DNA of 64,000 nucleotides from Anaerolineales bacterium UBA2395 (lineage in GTDB: Bacteria; Chloroflexota; Anaerolineae; Anaerolineales; Villigracilaceae), in contig DDSH01000001.1 in the NCBI GenBank assembly GCA_002343775.1, forward strand, positions 303,236-367,235. The letters are read 5' to 3'. Positions within the stretch are counted from its first letter, which is position 1. The number at the start of each line of letters is the position of its first letter. The notes below the pieces were generated by a model. The model saw nothing but the letters and a program-made list of their open reading frames with translations. It ran no database searches and was not told where the DNA came from. Positions 26,059-34,271 of this stretch are shown piece after piece. The position numbers and the translations under genes are program-made.

Positions 26059-26656
26059 ATTCCAAATTACCCGTTAGATGCAATGCCCGCGGATCTCTTC
26101 CGAACGCGAGACGCTTCGCCCAGGTGCTGGGGAAATTTCGCAAGGCGTGTGAATCCATCACAGCAGGATTGTCTACCCGCCAGCCTGCCGCCTCAAGATT
26201 CTCGCAGATGCACTCTGCGCCGTCTATAAGCGACCAACCTTGCTCGGTCAATGCGCCGCCATTCAAACGGATATCCAAAGATGCACCCGGACTCAAAACG
26301 GATGCAAGTCCGTGCATGAATCTCGAGTCGCCTGCGAGCAAACTTCCCAACAAACTGCCCCACGGAAAGTTGATGGTGACGTGTGAAACCAGTCCGCTCA
26401 ATTCATGCGGCAGGGATTGAGCGCTGGCGATGACGTAGAGCAGGTTCGGCAGTTTGGCGCGTGAATACTCGTGCAGGTTCTCGCGGCACGAGTCCACCCC
26501 AATGACGAAGTGGCTGGGAAAAGCCTCAGCGTGGCACAAGGCAAATTTGCCGTCACCCGTTCCGAGGTCCAGAGAGATGCGGTTGTAGTTTGCGAGCCGC
26601 GTGTAGAAATCAGTCAAATCCAGATCAAGGGACAGTCTGCCCCGAATCGTTTCCAT
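26057..26656 (-). CDS. KamB/NpmA-type 16S rRNA (adenine-1408-N1)-methyltransferase
   Basis: This 199-residue class I SAM methyltransferase has ISLDLGTGDGKFAL (SAM motif I), NLLYVIASAQSLPHEL, VTINFPWGSLLGSLL and STWAKRL...LTG in order. This series matches KamA/KamB/NpmA, which methylate A1408 of 16S rRNA and block binding of several aminoglycosides. The ATG at 26656 follows GGAGGTTTCAA. That ribosome-binding site lies inside a perfect 13-bp hairpin. It is convergent with the upstream gene and alone in its operon. Resistance itself is an inference. Confidence 0.85.
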   Translation of the reverse strand: METIRGRLSLDLDLTDFYTRLANYNRISLDLGTGDGKFALCHAEAFPSHFVIGVDSCRENLHEYSRAKLPNLLYVIASAQSLPHELSGLVSHVTINFPWGSLLGSLLAGDSRFMHGLASVLSPGASLDIRLNGGALTEQGWSLIDGAECICENLEAAGWRVDNPAVMDSHALRNFPSTWAKRLAFGRDPRALHLTGNLE

Positions 26657-26851
26657 TTGAAACCTCCAATTTGTCGAATTGAGAAAGAGCGACAAATTGG
26701 AGCGGGGCGGACCTCGGGCGTGATTAAACGCAAATAGACGGTTCCGGAGTCGTCAGGCACCGTCGAGGTCGTCGGGTGTAGGCTTTTTACGAATTAGGGG
26801 GAGTAGAACTTAGCAGGGAGGGCGCGTGGTGTTCATGGAAAGATTGTAGCA
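26657..26851 (-). promoter_or_regulatory. Structured leader with SD-sequestering hairpin upstream of the kamB-like gene
   Basis: On the minus strand an extended -10, TGCTACAAT (26851-26843), gives a leader of about 180 nt. The final stem pairs CTCCAATTTGTCG (26702-26690) with CGACAAATTGGAG (26676-26664) and contains four of the five bases of the GGAGG ribosome-binding site. Upstream, GACCTC/GAGGTC (26770-26765 with 26715-26710) encloses GACGGT/ACCGTC (26764-26759 with 26742-26737). A 25-codon open frame (MKEQMLQSFHEH...) starts slightly before the predicted transcript start. The rest of the interval to 27039 shows only the aceB ribosome-binding site. Confidence 0.65.
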
Positions 26852-27039
26852 TTTGTTCTTTCATCAGCGCATTAAAGAAATATAGGAATCTCCCTAACGC
26901 CGGTAGATTTTATTAAGGTTCATTTTCTTGCATTGCACTCGCTTCTCCATACAATAAGTGAAATTTGTAACTACCCTGTTACTTACAACTGTATACTCGC
27001 TAAATTATTTGCCGTCCCTATTCACCGCAGGAGGTGCGC

Positions 27040-28617
27040 ATGAACATTCACGGCAAGATCGCTCCTGAATTTCAGGAGATCCTCACACCCGAAGCGCTTG
27101 CATTTGTCGAACAACTGGAACGAGAGTTCGGCACCCGCAGGCGCGAGTTGTTACAAAAGCGGGTAGAACGTCAGAAGATGTTCGACGCTGGAACCTTGCC
27201 AGGGTTTCTCGAAGAGACGGCGGATGTGCGTGCCGGAGATTGGAAGGTCGGCTCGATACCCGATGACTTGCAAGACCGCCGCGTGGAGATCACCGGTCCG
27301 CCGGAACGAAAGATGGCGATCAACGCGCTCAATTCGGGGGCGAAAGTTTTCATGGCAGATTTTGAAGATGCCAACGCGCCCACCTGGGAAAATCTCATCC
27401 AGGGTCACCTTAACCTGCGCGACGCCATCGAGCGCACCATCTCCCTCACCACTCCCGAAAAAACCTACAAACTAAATGAAAATCCCGCGACGTTGTTCGT
27501 GCGTCCGCGCGGCTGGCATCTGGATGAAAAACATGTGACGCTGGATGGCAAACCCATCTCCGCTTCACTCTTCGACTTTGGCTTGTATCTGTTTCTGAAT
27601 GCGGATCGCCTCCGAAAGCGCGGCACGGGTCCATACTTCTACCTGCCCAAATTGGAGAGTCATCTCGAAGCGCGTCTGTGGAACGACGTGTTCAACTTCG
27701 CACAAGATAAACTCGACATCCCGCGCGGCACCATCAAAGTGACCGTGCTCATCGAAACCATCCTTGCCGCTTTCGAAATGGACGAAATTCTGTACGAACT
27801 GCGTGAGCATATCGTGGCGCTCAATGCCGGTCGTTGGGACTACATCTTCAGCACCATCAAAAAATTTAGCAAACAACCGGGTTTCCTCCTACCCGACCGT
27901 GCCCAAGTGACCATGACCGTTCCCTTCATGCGGGCGTATACCGAGTTATTGGTCAAAACCTGCCACAAACGCGGAGCGCACGCCATCGGCGGGATGGCGG
28001 CATTTATTCCCAGCCGCAAAGACCCCCAGGTCAATGAAGCGGCGCTTTCAAAGGTCAGGGAAGATAAGCTACGAGAATCCGCCGACGGCTTCGACGGGAC
28101 CTGGGTGGCACATCCCGACCTTGTGCCGGTTGCAATGGAAGTCTTCGACAGCGTGTTGAAGGACAAACCACATCAAAAAGAAAAACTGCGGGAAGAAGTG
28201 AACACCTCTGCCGCAGACCTGGTCAACTTCAACATCCCGAACGGACAGATCACCGAAGCGGGCATGCGCCTGAATATCAATGTGGGCTTGCAATACCTCG
28301 ACGCCTGGCTGCGTGGCTCCGGCGCTGTTGCCATCCATAACCTGATGGAAGACGCCGCCACCGCTGAGATCTGCCGCGCTCAACTCTGGCAGTGGATCCA
28401 TCATCCCACTGCTGCTTTATCCGACGGACGAAAAGTTTCAGAACGGTTGTACCGCCAGTTCCTCGCGGAGGAATTGGAAAAGATTCAAACCCTGTACGGG
28501 GCAGAGGCATACGCCGCCAGCCGAATGAACGAGGCGCTCCAGTTATTCGATGACCTGGTCACATCGAACGACTTCGCCGAGTTCCTCACGCTTTCTGCGT
28601 ATGGAAAATTAGATTGA
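27040..28617 (+). CDS. aceB: Malate synthase A
   Basis: This enzyme condenses glyoxylate with acetyl-CoA to malate in the glyoxylate shunt. Its 525 residues are the normal length for the A-form. Motifs include VEITGPPERKMAINALNSGAKVFMADFEDANAPTW, TLFVRPRGWHLDEKH, GPYFYLPKLESHLEARLW and the catalytic region INVGLQYLDAWLRGSGAV. AGGAGGT sits 5 nt before the ATG at 27040; an in-frame GTG 6 nt earlier is inside that site and was rejected. It is followed closely by aceA. Confidence 0.97.
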   Translation: MNIHGKIAPEFQEILTPEALAFVEQLEREFGTRRRELLQKRVERQKMFDAGTLPGFLEETADVRAGDWKVGSIPDDLQDRRVEITGPPERKMAINALNSGAKVFMADFEDANAPTWENLIQGHLNLRDAIERTISLTTPEKTYKLNENPATLFVRPRGWHLDEKHVTLDGKPISASLFDFGLYLFLNADRLRKRGTGPYFYLPKLESHLEARLWNDVFNFAQDKLDIPRGTIKVTVLIETILAAFEMDEILYELREHIVALNAGRWDYIFSTIKKFSKQPGFLLPDRAQVTMTVPFMRAYTELLVKTCHKRGAHAIGGMAAFIPSRKDPQVNEAALSKVREDKLRESADGFDGTWVAHPDLVPVAMEVFDSVLKDKPHQKEKLREEVNTSAADLVNFNIPNGQITEAGMRLNINVGLQYLDAWLRGSGAVAIHNLMEDAATAEICRAQLWQWIHHPTAALSDGRKVSERLYRQFLAEELEKIQTLYGAEAYAASRMNEALQLFDDLVTSNDFAEFLTLSAYGKLD

Positions 28618-28636
28618 TTTTCGGAGGAGAAAAATC

Positions 28637-29932
28637 ATGTTTCACAAGTACCAACCCAAGTCCGTCGAAGAGTTGAAGAGGGAATGGGCGGAGGACGCCC
28701 GCTGGAAAGGCGTGTACCGACCGTACAGCGCCGAAGAGGTGGACAGCCTGCGCGGCACCTTCCAGCACGATCATACACTGGCACGCATGGGAGCCGAACG
28801 CCTGTGGCAATTACTGCACAGCGAGAACTACGTCCGCGCATTGGGAGCGCTGACCGGCAATCAAGCCGTGGAGATGGTGCAGGCGGGGCTGAAAGCCATC
28901 TACCTCAGCGGCTGGCAGGTGGCAGGCGACGCCAACGACGCCCTCACCATGTACCCCGACCAAAGCCTTTACCCGGTCACCAGCGTGCCCACCGTTTTGA
29001 AGAAGATCAACAACGCCCTCATCCGCGCCGACCAGATCCAGCACATGGACAAACGCGATGGCGAAGTGCAATACTTCGCGCCCATCGTGGCAGATGCCGA
29101 GGCGGGCTTCGGCGGTCCGCTCAACACCTTTGAGTTGATCAAAGCCATGATCGAAGCCGGAGCCGCAGGCATCCATCTCGAAGACCAGTTATCATCCTTG
29201 AAGAAATGCGGACACATGGGCGGAAAAGTCCTTGTACCCGTGCATGACTTCATCCAGAAATTGATCTCTGCCCGCCTCGCCGCTGACGTGATGGGGGTTC
29301 CCACCATTTTCATCGGTCGCACCGACGCCTTATCCGCCACGCTCATCCGCGGCGACATCGACCGCGTAGACCACGAACATCTCACAGGCGAGCGCACCGC
29401 CGACGGCTTCTACGTCGTCAAGAACGGGCTCGAATACGCCGCCGCCCGCGCCCTGGAATTCGCCCCGTATGTGGATTTGATCTGGTGCGAAACCCCCACC
29501 CCCGATATCGAGGAAGCGCGCGAATTCGCAAAAATGATCCACGCCAAATATCCCGGCAAGATGCTGGCATACAACTGCTCGCCCTCCTTCAACTGGAAGC
29601 GCAAACTCAACGACCAGCAGATCGCCGAATTCCAGGATCAGCTGGGGGAAGCGGGATACAAGTTCCAGTTCATTACACTGGCAGGCTTCCACACGCTCAA
29701 TGCCAGCATGTTCGAACTGGCGCATGGCTACGCCCGCAACGGCATGAGCGCCTTCGTCAAAGTACAGGAACGTGAGTTCGAAATGGAAAAGACCATGGGC
29801 TTCCGCGCGGTCAAGCATCAGGCATTTGTGGGCGCCGGATATTTTGACGCCGTGCAAACAACGGTCACCGGCGGCGAGATTTCCACCGGCGCAATGAAAG
29901 GCTCCACGGAAGAAGAACAGTTCCATCACTAA
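28637..29932 (+). CDS. aceA: Isocitrate lyase
   Basis: This enzyme cleaves isocitrate to glyoxylate and succinate. Its 431 residues include the catalytic KKCGHMGGKVL, with NVxL-type surroundings (IHLEDQLSSLKKCGHM), and TDALSATLI. CGGAGGAG precedes the ATG, and the gap to aceB is 19 nt. The pair gives the full glyoxylate bypass and so growth on acetate or fatty acids. The methylmalonyl-CoA partners elsewhere in the window fit acyl-chain use. Confidence 0.97.
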   Translation: MFHKYQPKSVEELKREWAEDARWKGVYRPYSAEEVDSLRGTFQHDHTLARMGAERLWQLLHSENYVRALGALTGNQAVEMVQAGLKAIYLSGWQVAGDANDALTMYPDQSLYPVTSVPTVLKKINNALIRADQIQHMDKRDGEVQYFAPIVADAEAGFGGPLNTFELIKAMIEAGAAGIHLEDQLSSLKKCGHMGGKVLVPVHDFIQKLISARLAADVMGVPTIFIGRTDALSATLIRGDIDRVDHEHLTGERTADGFYVVKNGLEYAAARALEFAPYVDLIWCETPTPDIEEAREFAKMIHAKYPGKMLAYNCSPSFNWKRKLNDQQIAEFQDQLGEAGYKFQFITLAGFHTLNASMFELAHGYARNGMSAFVKVQEREFEMEKTMGFRAVKHQAFVGAGYFDAVQTTVTGGEISTGAMKGSTEEEQFHH

Positions 29933-29945
29933 AATAGTCACAACA

Positions 29946-29983
29946 AAAAGACTTCGGAGGCAGGGCTGCCTCCGAAGTCTTTT
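29946..29983 (+). terminator. Terminator of aceBA
   Basis: A 17-bp perfect stem (AAAAGACTTCGGAGGCA and its complement) with a GGGC loop ends in TTTT. Confidence 0.85.
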
Positions 29984-30016
29984 CATGTCGCATCTTTTGG
30001 GTATAATTCAACCACT

Positions 30017-30088
30017 GCCCTGATAGTTCAATGGATAGAACAAGGCACTCCTAAGGCTTAGATGTAGGTTCGATTCCTACTCAGGGCA
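30017..30088 (+). tRNA. tRNA-Arg (anticodon CCT)
   Basis: Acceptor arm GCCCTGA/TCAGGGC, D-arm GTTC...GAAC, anticodon loop CTCCTAA with CCT at 30050-30052, and T-arm GTAGG-TTCGATT-CCTAC. The anticodon stem has one A-G mismatch next to the loop. A TATAAT at 30002 lies in position to promote it. CCA is not encoded. Confidence 0.92.
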
Positions 30089-30134
30089 CAAATATCTATA
30101 CAAAACCATTAAGATTTTCTAACCAAATTAATGC

Positions 30135-30163
30135 TTGACTTTTTTGTGGGCTGGGTGTATTAT
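30135..30163 (+). promoter_or_regulatory. Consensus promoter of a candidate small RNA
   Basis: TTGACT, exactly 17 nt, then TATTAT. The predicted first base is G30171, the first base of a 16-bp hairpin. Confidence 0.75.
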
Positions 30164-30170
30164 TACCAAC

Positions 30171-30276
30171 GATGACTGCTAGGGTGCCCCCCTCACCCTA
30201 GCAGTCATCATTTAATCCACCCGCCAAAAATAGAAAAATCGGTCGCCTTTACAAGCGACCGATTTTTCTATTTTTT
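30171..30276 (+). ncRNA. Candidate small RNA with C-rich loop and intrinsic terminator
   Basis: The transcript would open with a perfect 16-bp stem (GATGACTGCTAGGGTG and its complement) that displays a CCCCCCT loop. A short linker, ATTTAATCCACCCGCC, follows. A 21-bp terminator stem (30226-30246 with 30255-30275) ends in Ts. No open frame is present. C-rich loops in bacterial small RNAs often pair with G-rich ribosome-binding sites, but targets here are unknown. The 3' part is antisense to the last codons of recN and also ends recN. Confidence 0.65.
30226..30276. terminator. Bidirectional 21-bp terminator shared by the small RNA and recN
   Basis: The stem core ATCGGTCGC/GCGACCGAT is flanked by A5-TAG-A5 and its complement with a 9-nt loop. 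U-tracts exist in both directions. The recN stop codon lies within the right arm. Confidence 0.85.
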
Positions 30277-32001
30277 ACCTTTTACCATCTGCCGGGCAGA
30301 TTGTAACAATTCGTGCGCCGAGCGGAGTGTGCCCTCGCCCACCTCGCCAAGCATCTGTGAAAGCTCCAGCAAACGGGCTTCCCCTTCAAGCGGTTCCACA
30401 CGCGTAAGCGTGCGTCCCTTGTCCACCAGCTTTTGCACCTGATAATGTTGGTCGCCGAAGACTGCCAACTGAGGTAGGTGCGTTACACAAAAAACCTGAT
30501 GACTGCGCGAAAGGTTCCAAAGTTTCTGCCCAACCACCATGCCAACCCGCCCGCCAATACCCTGATCGATCTCATCAAAGATCAGGGATGGGACTTCATC
30601 GGCGCGCGCCATGACGTTCTTCAAGCCAAGCATCAGGCGTGAGGTTTCACCACCCGAGGCGATCTTTGCCAGCGGCTTGAGTCCTTCACCCGGATTCGGA
30701 GCGACGAGAAACTCCACGCGGTCGAATCCGTTCTGGTCGAAGGCGATGCGGGTTCCATCCGAAAGGGGGATCCCGTTCGCATCCGGCTTGGTCTGAAAGT
30801 CCACACCAAATTGGGCAGACGCCATCCGCAGATCGTCAAGTTCGACCTCGATGCCCTTGCCCATGGCGGCTCCGGCGGTTTTTCGTTTTTCGGAGAGCAA
30901 GCTGCCCTGCTTCGATAACTTCTCGAGGAATTTGGCTTCCTGCATTTCCAGTTCGCCGATGCGGTCTGCTGCGCCGGTGATGGTTTCCAGCTGACGGCGC
31001 GCATCTTCGCCATAAGCGATGACAGCGGGAAGACTGCCGCCATATTTGCGGGTAAGCGAATGGATGAGGTCGAGCCGTTCTTCCACATCGTCGAGGCGCT
31101 TGGGGTTGAATTCGATCTCTTCGAGATAATCGCGCAAATCGCGGATGATATCCGAAAGAGTATCGAGCATGAGTTCGGCTTGATTCGCCATCTCTGCCTG
31201 CCCGGCATCGATCTTTGCCAATGCAGATAATGCCTGCGCCGCCTGACCGATCAGATCTGTGGCAGCGGGTGTTTCCGGCGAACCTTCTTCAAGGATCGCC
31301 AGCGCTTCCTGCGCATTTTGTGCCAGCGATTCGGCATTCGCGAGACGGTCACGTTCTTTGCGAAGTTCTTCCTCTTCGCCCGGCTTCAATTTTGCAGATT
31401 CGATCTCTTCTGCCTGGTAGGTCAACATTTCGATGCGCCGGTCGGCATCGGCTTGCGCTTTTTTCAAGTCGGAAAGTTCGCGGCGCAGGTTCAACAAAGT
31501 GTGATAGGTCTGGCGGTATTCCGTCAGCGGTTTGGAGATGTCGGAAAAGCGGTCAAGCAAGCCGAGGTGCGCACGCGGGTCGAGCAGCGAAAGGTGCTCT
31601 GCCTGACCATGGATGTCGATCAGCAGCGCGCCAATTTCCTTGAGCAGTCCCACGTTCACGGTCCGACCATTGATGCGCGCCACGCTGCGCCCTTCGCGGC
31701 GGACTTCACGCATCAGCACGACGTAATCGGGATCATCCATCAGCTCTTCGCGTTTGAGGACCTCGTGTACCGCTTCTCTCTCTGGACCTTTGAGATGGAA
31801 AACACCCTCAACAAACGCCGCATCCGAATCTGTGCGGATGAAGGTCGCATCCGCTTTCCCGCCGATGAGCATGACCACGGCGTCGAGGATGATGGACTTG
31901 CCTGCGCCGGTCTCGCCGGTGAGGATGATCAAACCCGGACCAAAACGCAGGTCGAGCTTGTCGATGATGGCAAAATTCTGGATGCGAAGTTCTGTGAGCA
32001 T
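30268..32001 (-). CDS. recN: DNA repair protein RecN
   Basis: This SMC-like ATPase acts in double-strand break repair. The 577 residues have the N-terminal LTELRIQNFAIIDKLDL and Walker A GETGAGKSIILDAV (about residues 30-43), a coiled-coil middle, and the C-terminal signature ASGGETSRLMLGLKNVMA with Walker B LIFDEIDQGIGG. It starts 3 nt after the stop of the zinc/membrane protein gene and is the last gene of the nadK operon. No SOS box is visible near this operon's promoter. Confidence 0.97.
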   Translation of the reverse strand: MLTELRIQNFAIIDKLDLRFGPGLIILTGETGAGKSIILDAVVMLIGGKADATFIRTDSDAAFVEGVFHLKGPEREAVHEVLKREELMDDPDYVVLMREVRREGRSVARINGRTVNVGLLKEIGALLIDIHGQAEHLSLLDPRAHLGLLDRFSDISKPLTEYRQTYHTLLNLRRELSDLKKAQADADRRIEMLTYQAEEIESAKLKPGEEEELRKERDRLANAESLAQNAQEALAILEEGSPETPAATDLIGQAAQALSALAKIDAGQAEMANQAELMLDTLSDIIRDLRDYLEEIEFNPKRLDDVEERLDLIHSLTRKYGGSLPAVIAYGEDARRQLETITGAADRIGELEMQEAKFLEKLSKQGSLLSEKRKTAGAAMGKGIEVELDDLRMASAQFGVDFQTKPDANGIPLSDGTRIAFDQNGFDRVEFLVAPNPGEGLKPLAKIASGGETSRLMLGLKNVMARADEVPSLIFDEIDQGIGGRVGMVVGQKLWNLSRSHQVFCVTHLPQLAVFGDQHYQVQKLVDKGRTLTRVEPLEGEARLLELSQMLGEVGEGTLRSAHELLQSARQMVKGKK

Positions 32002-32004
32002 AGG

Positions 32005-32526
32005 TTATCGGGAGAGTTGGATTCCGGAAAGACGCGCGTACACCATTGGCACGGCTACGACAAGGTAGATCACTTGAAAGATTATTCCAAAGATATTTCC
32101 GCTCAGCAGTTGCAAAAGGAGCATGGGCAGCGCGCCAAAGATCACCCCACCGGCAACTGTCATGAACAGCGGACGGGAGCGACGCTTTTGAGTGATGGCG
32201 CGTACCGCTTCCGCGATGATGCCACCAGCGGCGGAGGAACCGATGAATACCAGCAGCCATCCGAAGAAACCGATCCCGCCGATGAGCGTCACCAAAAAGG
32301 AGGCCACGCCAGAGATCAAGCCTGCCACGGCAAAACCGAGCACAAAGTCGTGCCAGACGGCGGTATCGAAGACTTTTTGCCGCTCTCGCATGCATTCCTT
32401 GCAAATGTAGCCCGTAGGCGTGCTGACCGCACACGACATGCAAATGTAACGGTCGCAGCGTTTGCAACGCAGGGAGGTTTCCCTCTCAGGGTGGACATAA
32501 CAGGTTGTGATGGTCGTGTCGGTCAT
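32005..32526 (-). CDS. Zinc-binding (B-box-like) multi-pass membrane protein
   Basis: This 173-residue protein has an N-terminal CYVHPERETSLRCKRCDRYICMSCA...GYICKEC pattern (C-x2-H then C-x2-C pairs), which is the B-box-like zinc site seen in bacterial membrane proteins. Three to four hydrophobic helices follow from about residue 60 to the end. The ATG overlaps the nadK stop (ATGA). Function unknown; the conserved place between nadK and recN may only reflect operon packing. Confidence 0.8.
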   Translation of the reverse strand: MTDTTITTCYVHPERETSLRCKRCDRYICMSCAVSTPTGYICKECMRERQKVFDTAVWHDFVLGFAVAGLISGVASFLVTLIGGIGFFGWLLVFIGSSAAGGIIAEAVRAITQKRRSRPLFMTVAGGVIFGALPMLLLQLLSGNIFGIIFQVIYLVVAVPMVYARLSGIQLSR

Positions 32527-33386
32527 CGCGGCAATCCTATTGAATTTTCGTTCATGTGCATCGTAATATTCCTGTAAAAATAACCCGGGTCGCCAAAGCG
32601 GACAAATTGCGCGGTCACATCGGCGGCGGTTACATTGACGACATCATCCTCCATCAGCGGCGAGGGCAGCTGACCATCCACGCTCAAAACGGCATTTTCG
32701 CTCTTCGCCACAATGGAGACCGATGATCCTTCTGCGAGAACCACTGCCCGATCCACGGAAAGGTGCGGGGCAATCGGCACCAGCAAAATATTGCGCAGTT
32801 CCGGCGGGAGGATGGGTCCGCCTGCGGCGAGGGCATACGCGGTCGAACCGGTGGCAGTGGAAGCGATCAACCCGTCTGCCACGTAGCTGGTCAACTGGCG
32901 GGAGTCTACAAAGGCAGCCAGCCGCACGGGACGCAGGTTCTGCCCGCGCCCGACAACGGCTTCATTCAATGCCACGGAGGAGCCGATCATCTCACCCGCG
33001 CGGATGTGCTCCGCCCGCAACATCATGCGGTTTTCGATCCAGGCTTCGCCGTTCAACAATTTTTCAAAATAATCGCGCCATTCTTTGCGGTCGATCTGGA
33101 TGAGGAATCCCAGCCTGCCGAGGTTGACTCCCAAAATGGGCACACCCGACGACGCGCATAAATGACCAGCCCGCAGCACGCTGCCATCCCCGCCCACAGC
33201 GATCAGCATGTCGAACTCGCCCCGTTTCACGCGTTTGCGCAAACCCTCGTCGTATAACGACCCGACAGGCGCGTCCATGCCTTTTTCCTTCAAGAACGCG
33301 GACATGGCTTCCGCTTCGGTGAAAGCCTCTGGCATTTTTGGATATGCCGTGACGACAATGCGTTTGGGAACGAATGGCGAGGACAT
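32523..33386 (-). CDS. nadK: NAD kinase
   Basis: This enzyme phosphorylates NAD to NADP. The 287 residues contain IAVGGDGSVLRAG (GGDG catalytic motif), LGVNLGRLGFL, GLIASTATGSTAYALAAGGPIL and ILVPIAPH, the ordered family motifs. The ATG at 33386 is only 7 nt after a minus-strand TATAAT (33399-33394), so the mRNA is probably leaderless. A longer in-frame extension upstream would run through that promoter and was rejected. Confidence 0.95.
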   Translation of the reverse strand: MSSPFVPKRIVVTAYPKMPEAFTEAEAMSAFLKEKGMDAPVGSLYDEGLRKRVKRGEFDMLIAVGGDGSVLRAGHLCASSGVPILGVNLGRLGFLIQIDRKEWRDYFEKLLNGEAWIENRMMLRAEHIRAGEMIGSSVALNEAVVGRGQNLRPVRLAAFVDSRQLTSYVADGLIASTATGSTAYALAAGGPILPPELRNILLVPIAPHLSVDRAVVLAEGSSVSIVAKSENAVLSVDGQLPSPLMEDDVVNVTAADVTAQFVRFGDPGYFYRNITMHMNENSIGLPR

Positions 33387-33426
33387 GCCTGAAATTATAC
33401 CTTTTGTCTTTGACGAAGCCTCAACC

Positions 33427-33939
33427 TTATGCCAGTTTCTGGTCGCAGACTCCCCGGAAGCCGCATCGTTTACAACGGGATGGCTGGTCGTGAGACCGGG
33501 CAACTCTGCCGCGGACATCGTCTTCGCGCATGTCGGCAAGCAACTCGATGAGCGCCTTCTCCAACTCTGCCGTGTAATCGACAGCGAAATCGCGGTTCTG
33601 GTAATGGATGATTCCATACGACGGACGCTTTCCGTAGGTCTTTTCAACCAGCAGGCAATACGATGCCAGTTGAAAAATGTGTGAGTCGTAGGGTTCTTCC
33701 GGGGCGCGCCCCGATTTGACCTCCACGGGAATGATCTGCCCATTTTTCTCGATAAGGTAATCCGGCTTGCCCGTCAGCCCGAGAGCGGGATAAAAAAGCG
33801 GCTTCTCCACCTTGCCCCAGCCGCGCGTGTCGGTGTAGATGACACGTCCGCCCGGAAGACCGGCGGCTTTTTGCTGGCGGTTCGATTGCCAGAAAAAGAT
33901 CAATGCGAGTAGAAAAAGGAAAAGGGCAAGATAGGTCAT
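33427..33939 (-). CDS. Cas4-like nuclease, C-terminal half (split gene)
   Basis: This 170-residue protein begins with a membrane helix (MTYLALFLFLLALIFFW). A PD-(D/E)XK core follows: LTGKPDYLIEKNGQIIPVEVKSG (D...E-x-K), then a QLASYCLLVEKTYG helix, and a C-terminal CKRCGFRGVC cluster of three Cys. Cas4/Dna2-type proteins need a fourth Cys near the N-terminus; that Cys is encoded by the overlapping upstream gene. The ATG overlaps that gene's stop (ATGA); an ATG at 33945 is an alternative. No CRISPR array or other cas gene is in the window. Confidence 0.85.
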   Translation of the reverse strand: MTYLALFLFLLALIFFWQSNRQQKAAGLPGGRVIYTDTRGWGKVEKPLFYPALGLTGKPDYLIEKNGQIIPVEVKSGRAPEEPYDSHIFQLASYCLLVEKTYGKRPSYGIIHYQNRDFAVDYTAELEKALIELLADMREDDVRGRVARSHDQPSRCKRCGFRGVCDQKLA

Positions 33940-34172
33940 AGCCATCGAAAGGCGAGGTACGCCACCAGCGTAAGAATCGCTGCCAGAAGTAGAATCAAGC
34001 CCACGGTCCGCGTGAGAGCCGCAGCAAGGACCTGGCGTCCGTGCCGACTGTGGAGCTCGGTTCCCGCTGAAAGTTCCGCCTGATTCTCGGAGGGAGTCCC
34101 GGTCTTGCGATACCACCAGGCGCGGCGACAGTACAGGTAACTGCCGATTTCGGAGGAGCGGATGGGGCGCAT
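33936..34172 (-). CDS. Cas4-like nuclease, N-terminal half (split gene)
   Basis: This 78-residue protein has IRSSEIGSYLYCRRAWWYRK, the N-terminal Cys-containing signature of Cas4 proteins, then GTELHSRHG, then a C-terminal membrane helix (VGLILLLAAILTLVAYLAF). Joined with the next gene it would make one Cas4-like protein with a transmembrane hairpin inserted between the Cys motif and the nuclease core. The ATG at 34172 lies 6 nt after an extended -10 (TGCTATACT), so translation is probably leaderless. Confidence 0.8.
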   Translation of the reverse strand: MRPIRSSEIGSYLYCRRAWWYRKTGTPSENQAELSAGTELHSRHGRQVLAAALTRTVGLILLLAAILTLVAYLAFRWL

Positions 34173-34187
34173 GGGCAGAGTATAGCA
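34173..34187 (-). promoter_or_regulatory. Extended -10 promoter giving a leaderless Cas4-like mRNA
   Basis: TGCTATACT on the minus strand ends 6 nt before the ATG at 34172. Confidence 0.65.
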
Positions 34188-34271
34188 CAAATTTTCTAAT
34201 CTTTGATTGAAAAGAAGGGGCGGTGAAATCGTGATAAACTTCCGGTGCAAATTTTCCCGTGGAGGACTCCC

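Noticed and set aside
26690..26870. 25-codon leader peptide for the kamB-like gene
   Set aside because: The predicted transcript start falls inside the small frame and no ribosome-binding site is seen, so it is not listed as a gene.
31318..32577. Plus-strand open frame over recN and the zinc/membrane gene
   Set aside because: The minus strand encodes clear RecN; the plus frame has no family motif and no ribosome-binding site.
33427..34172. Part of a CRISPR-Cas locus
   Set aside because: Only Cas4-like sequence is present. No array, cas1, cas2 or effector gene is found in the window, and the proteins have membrane helices.
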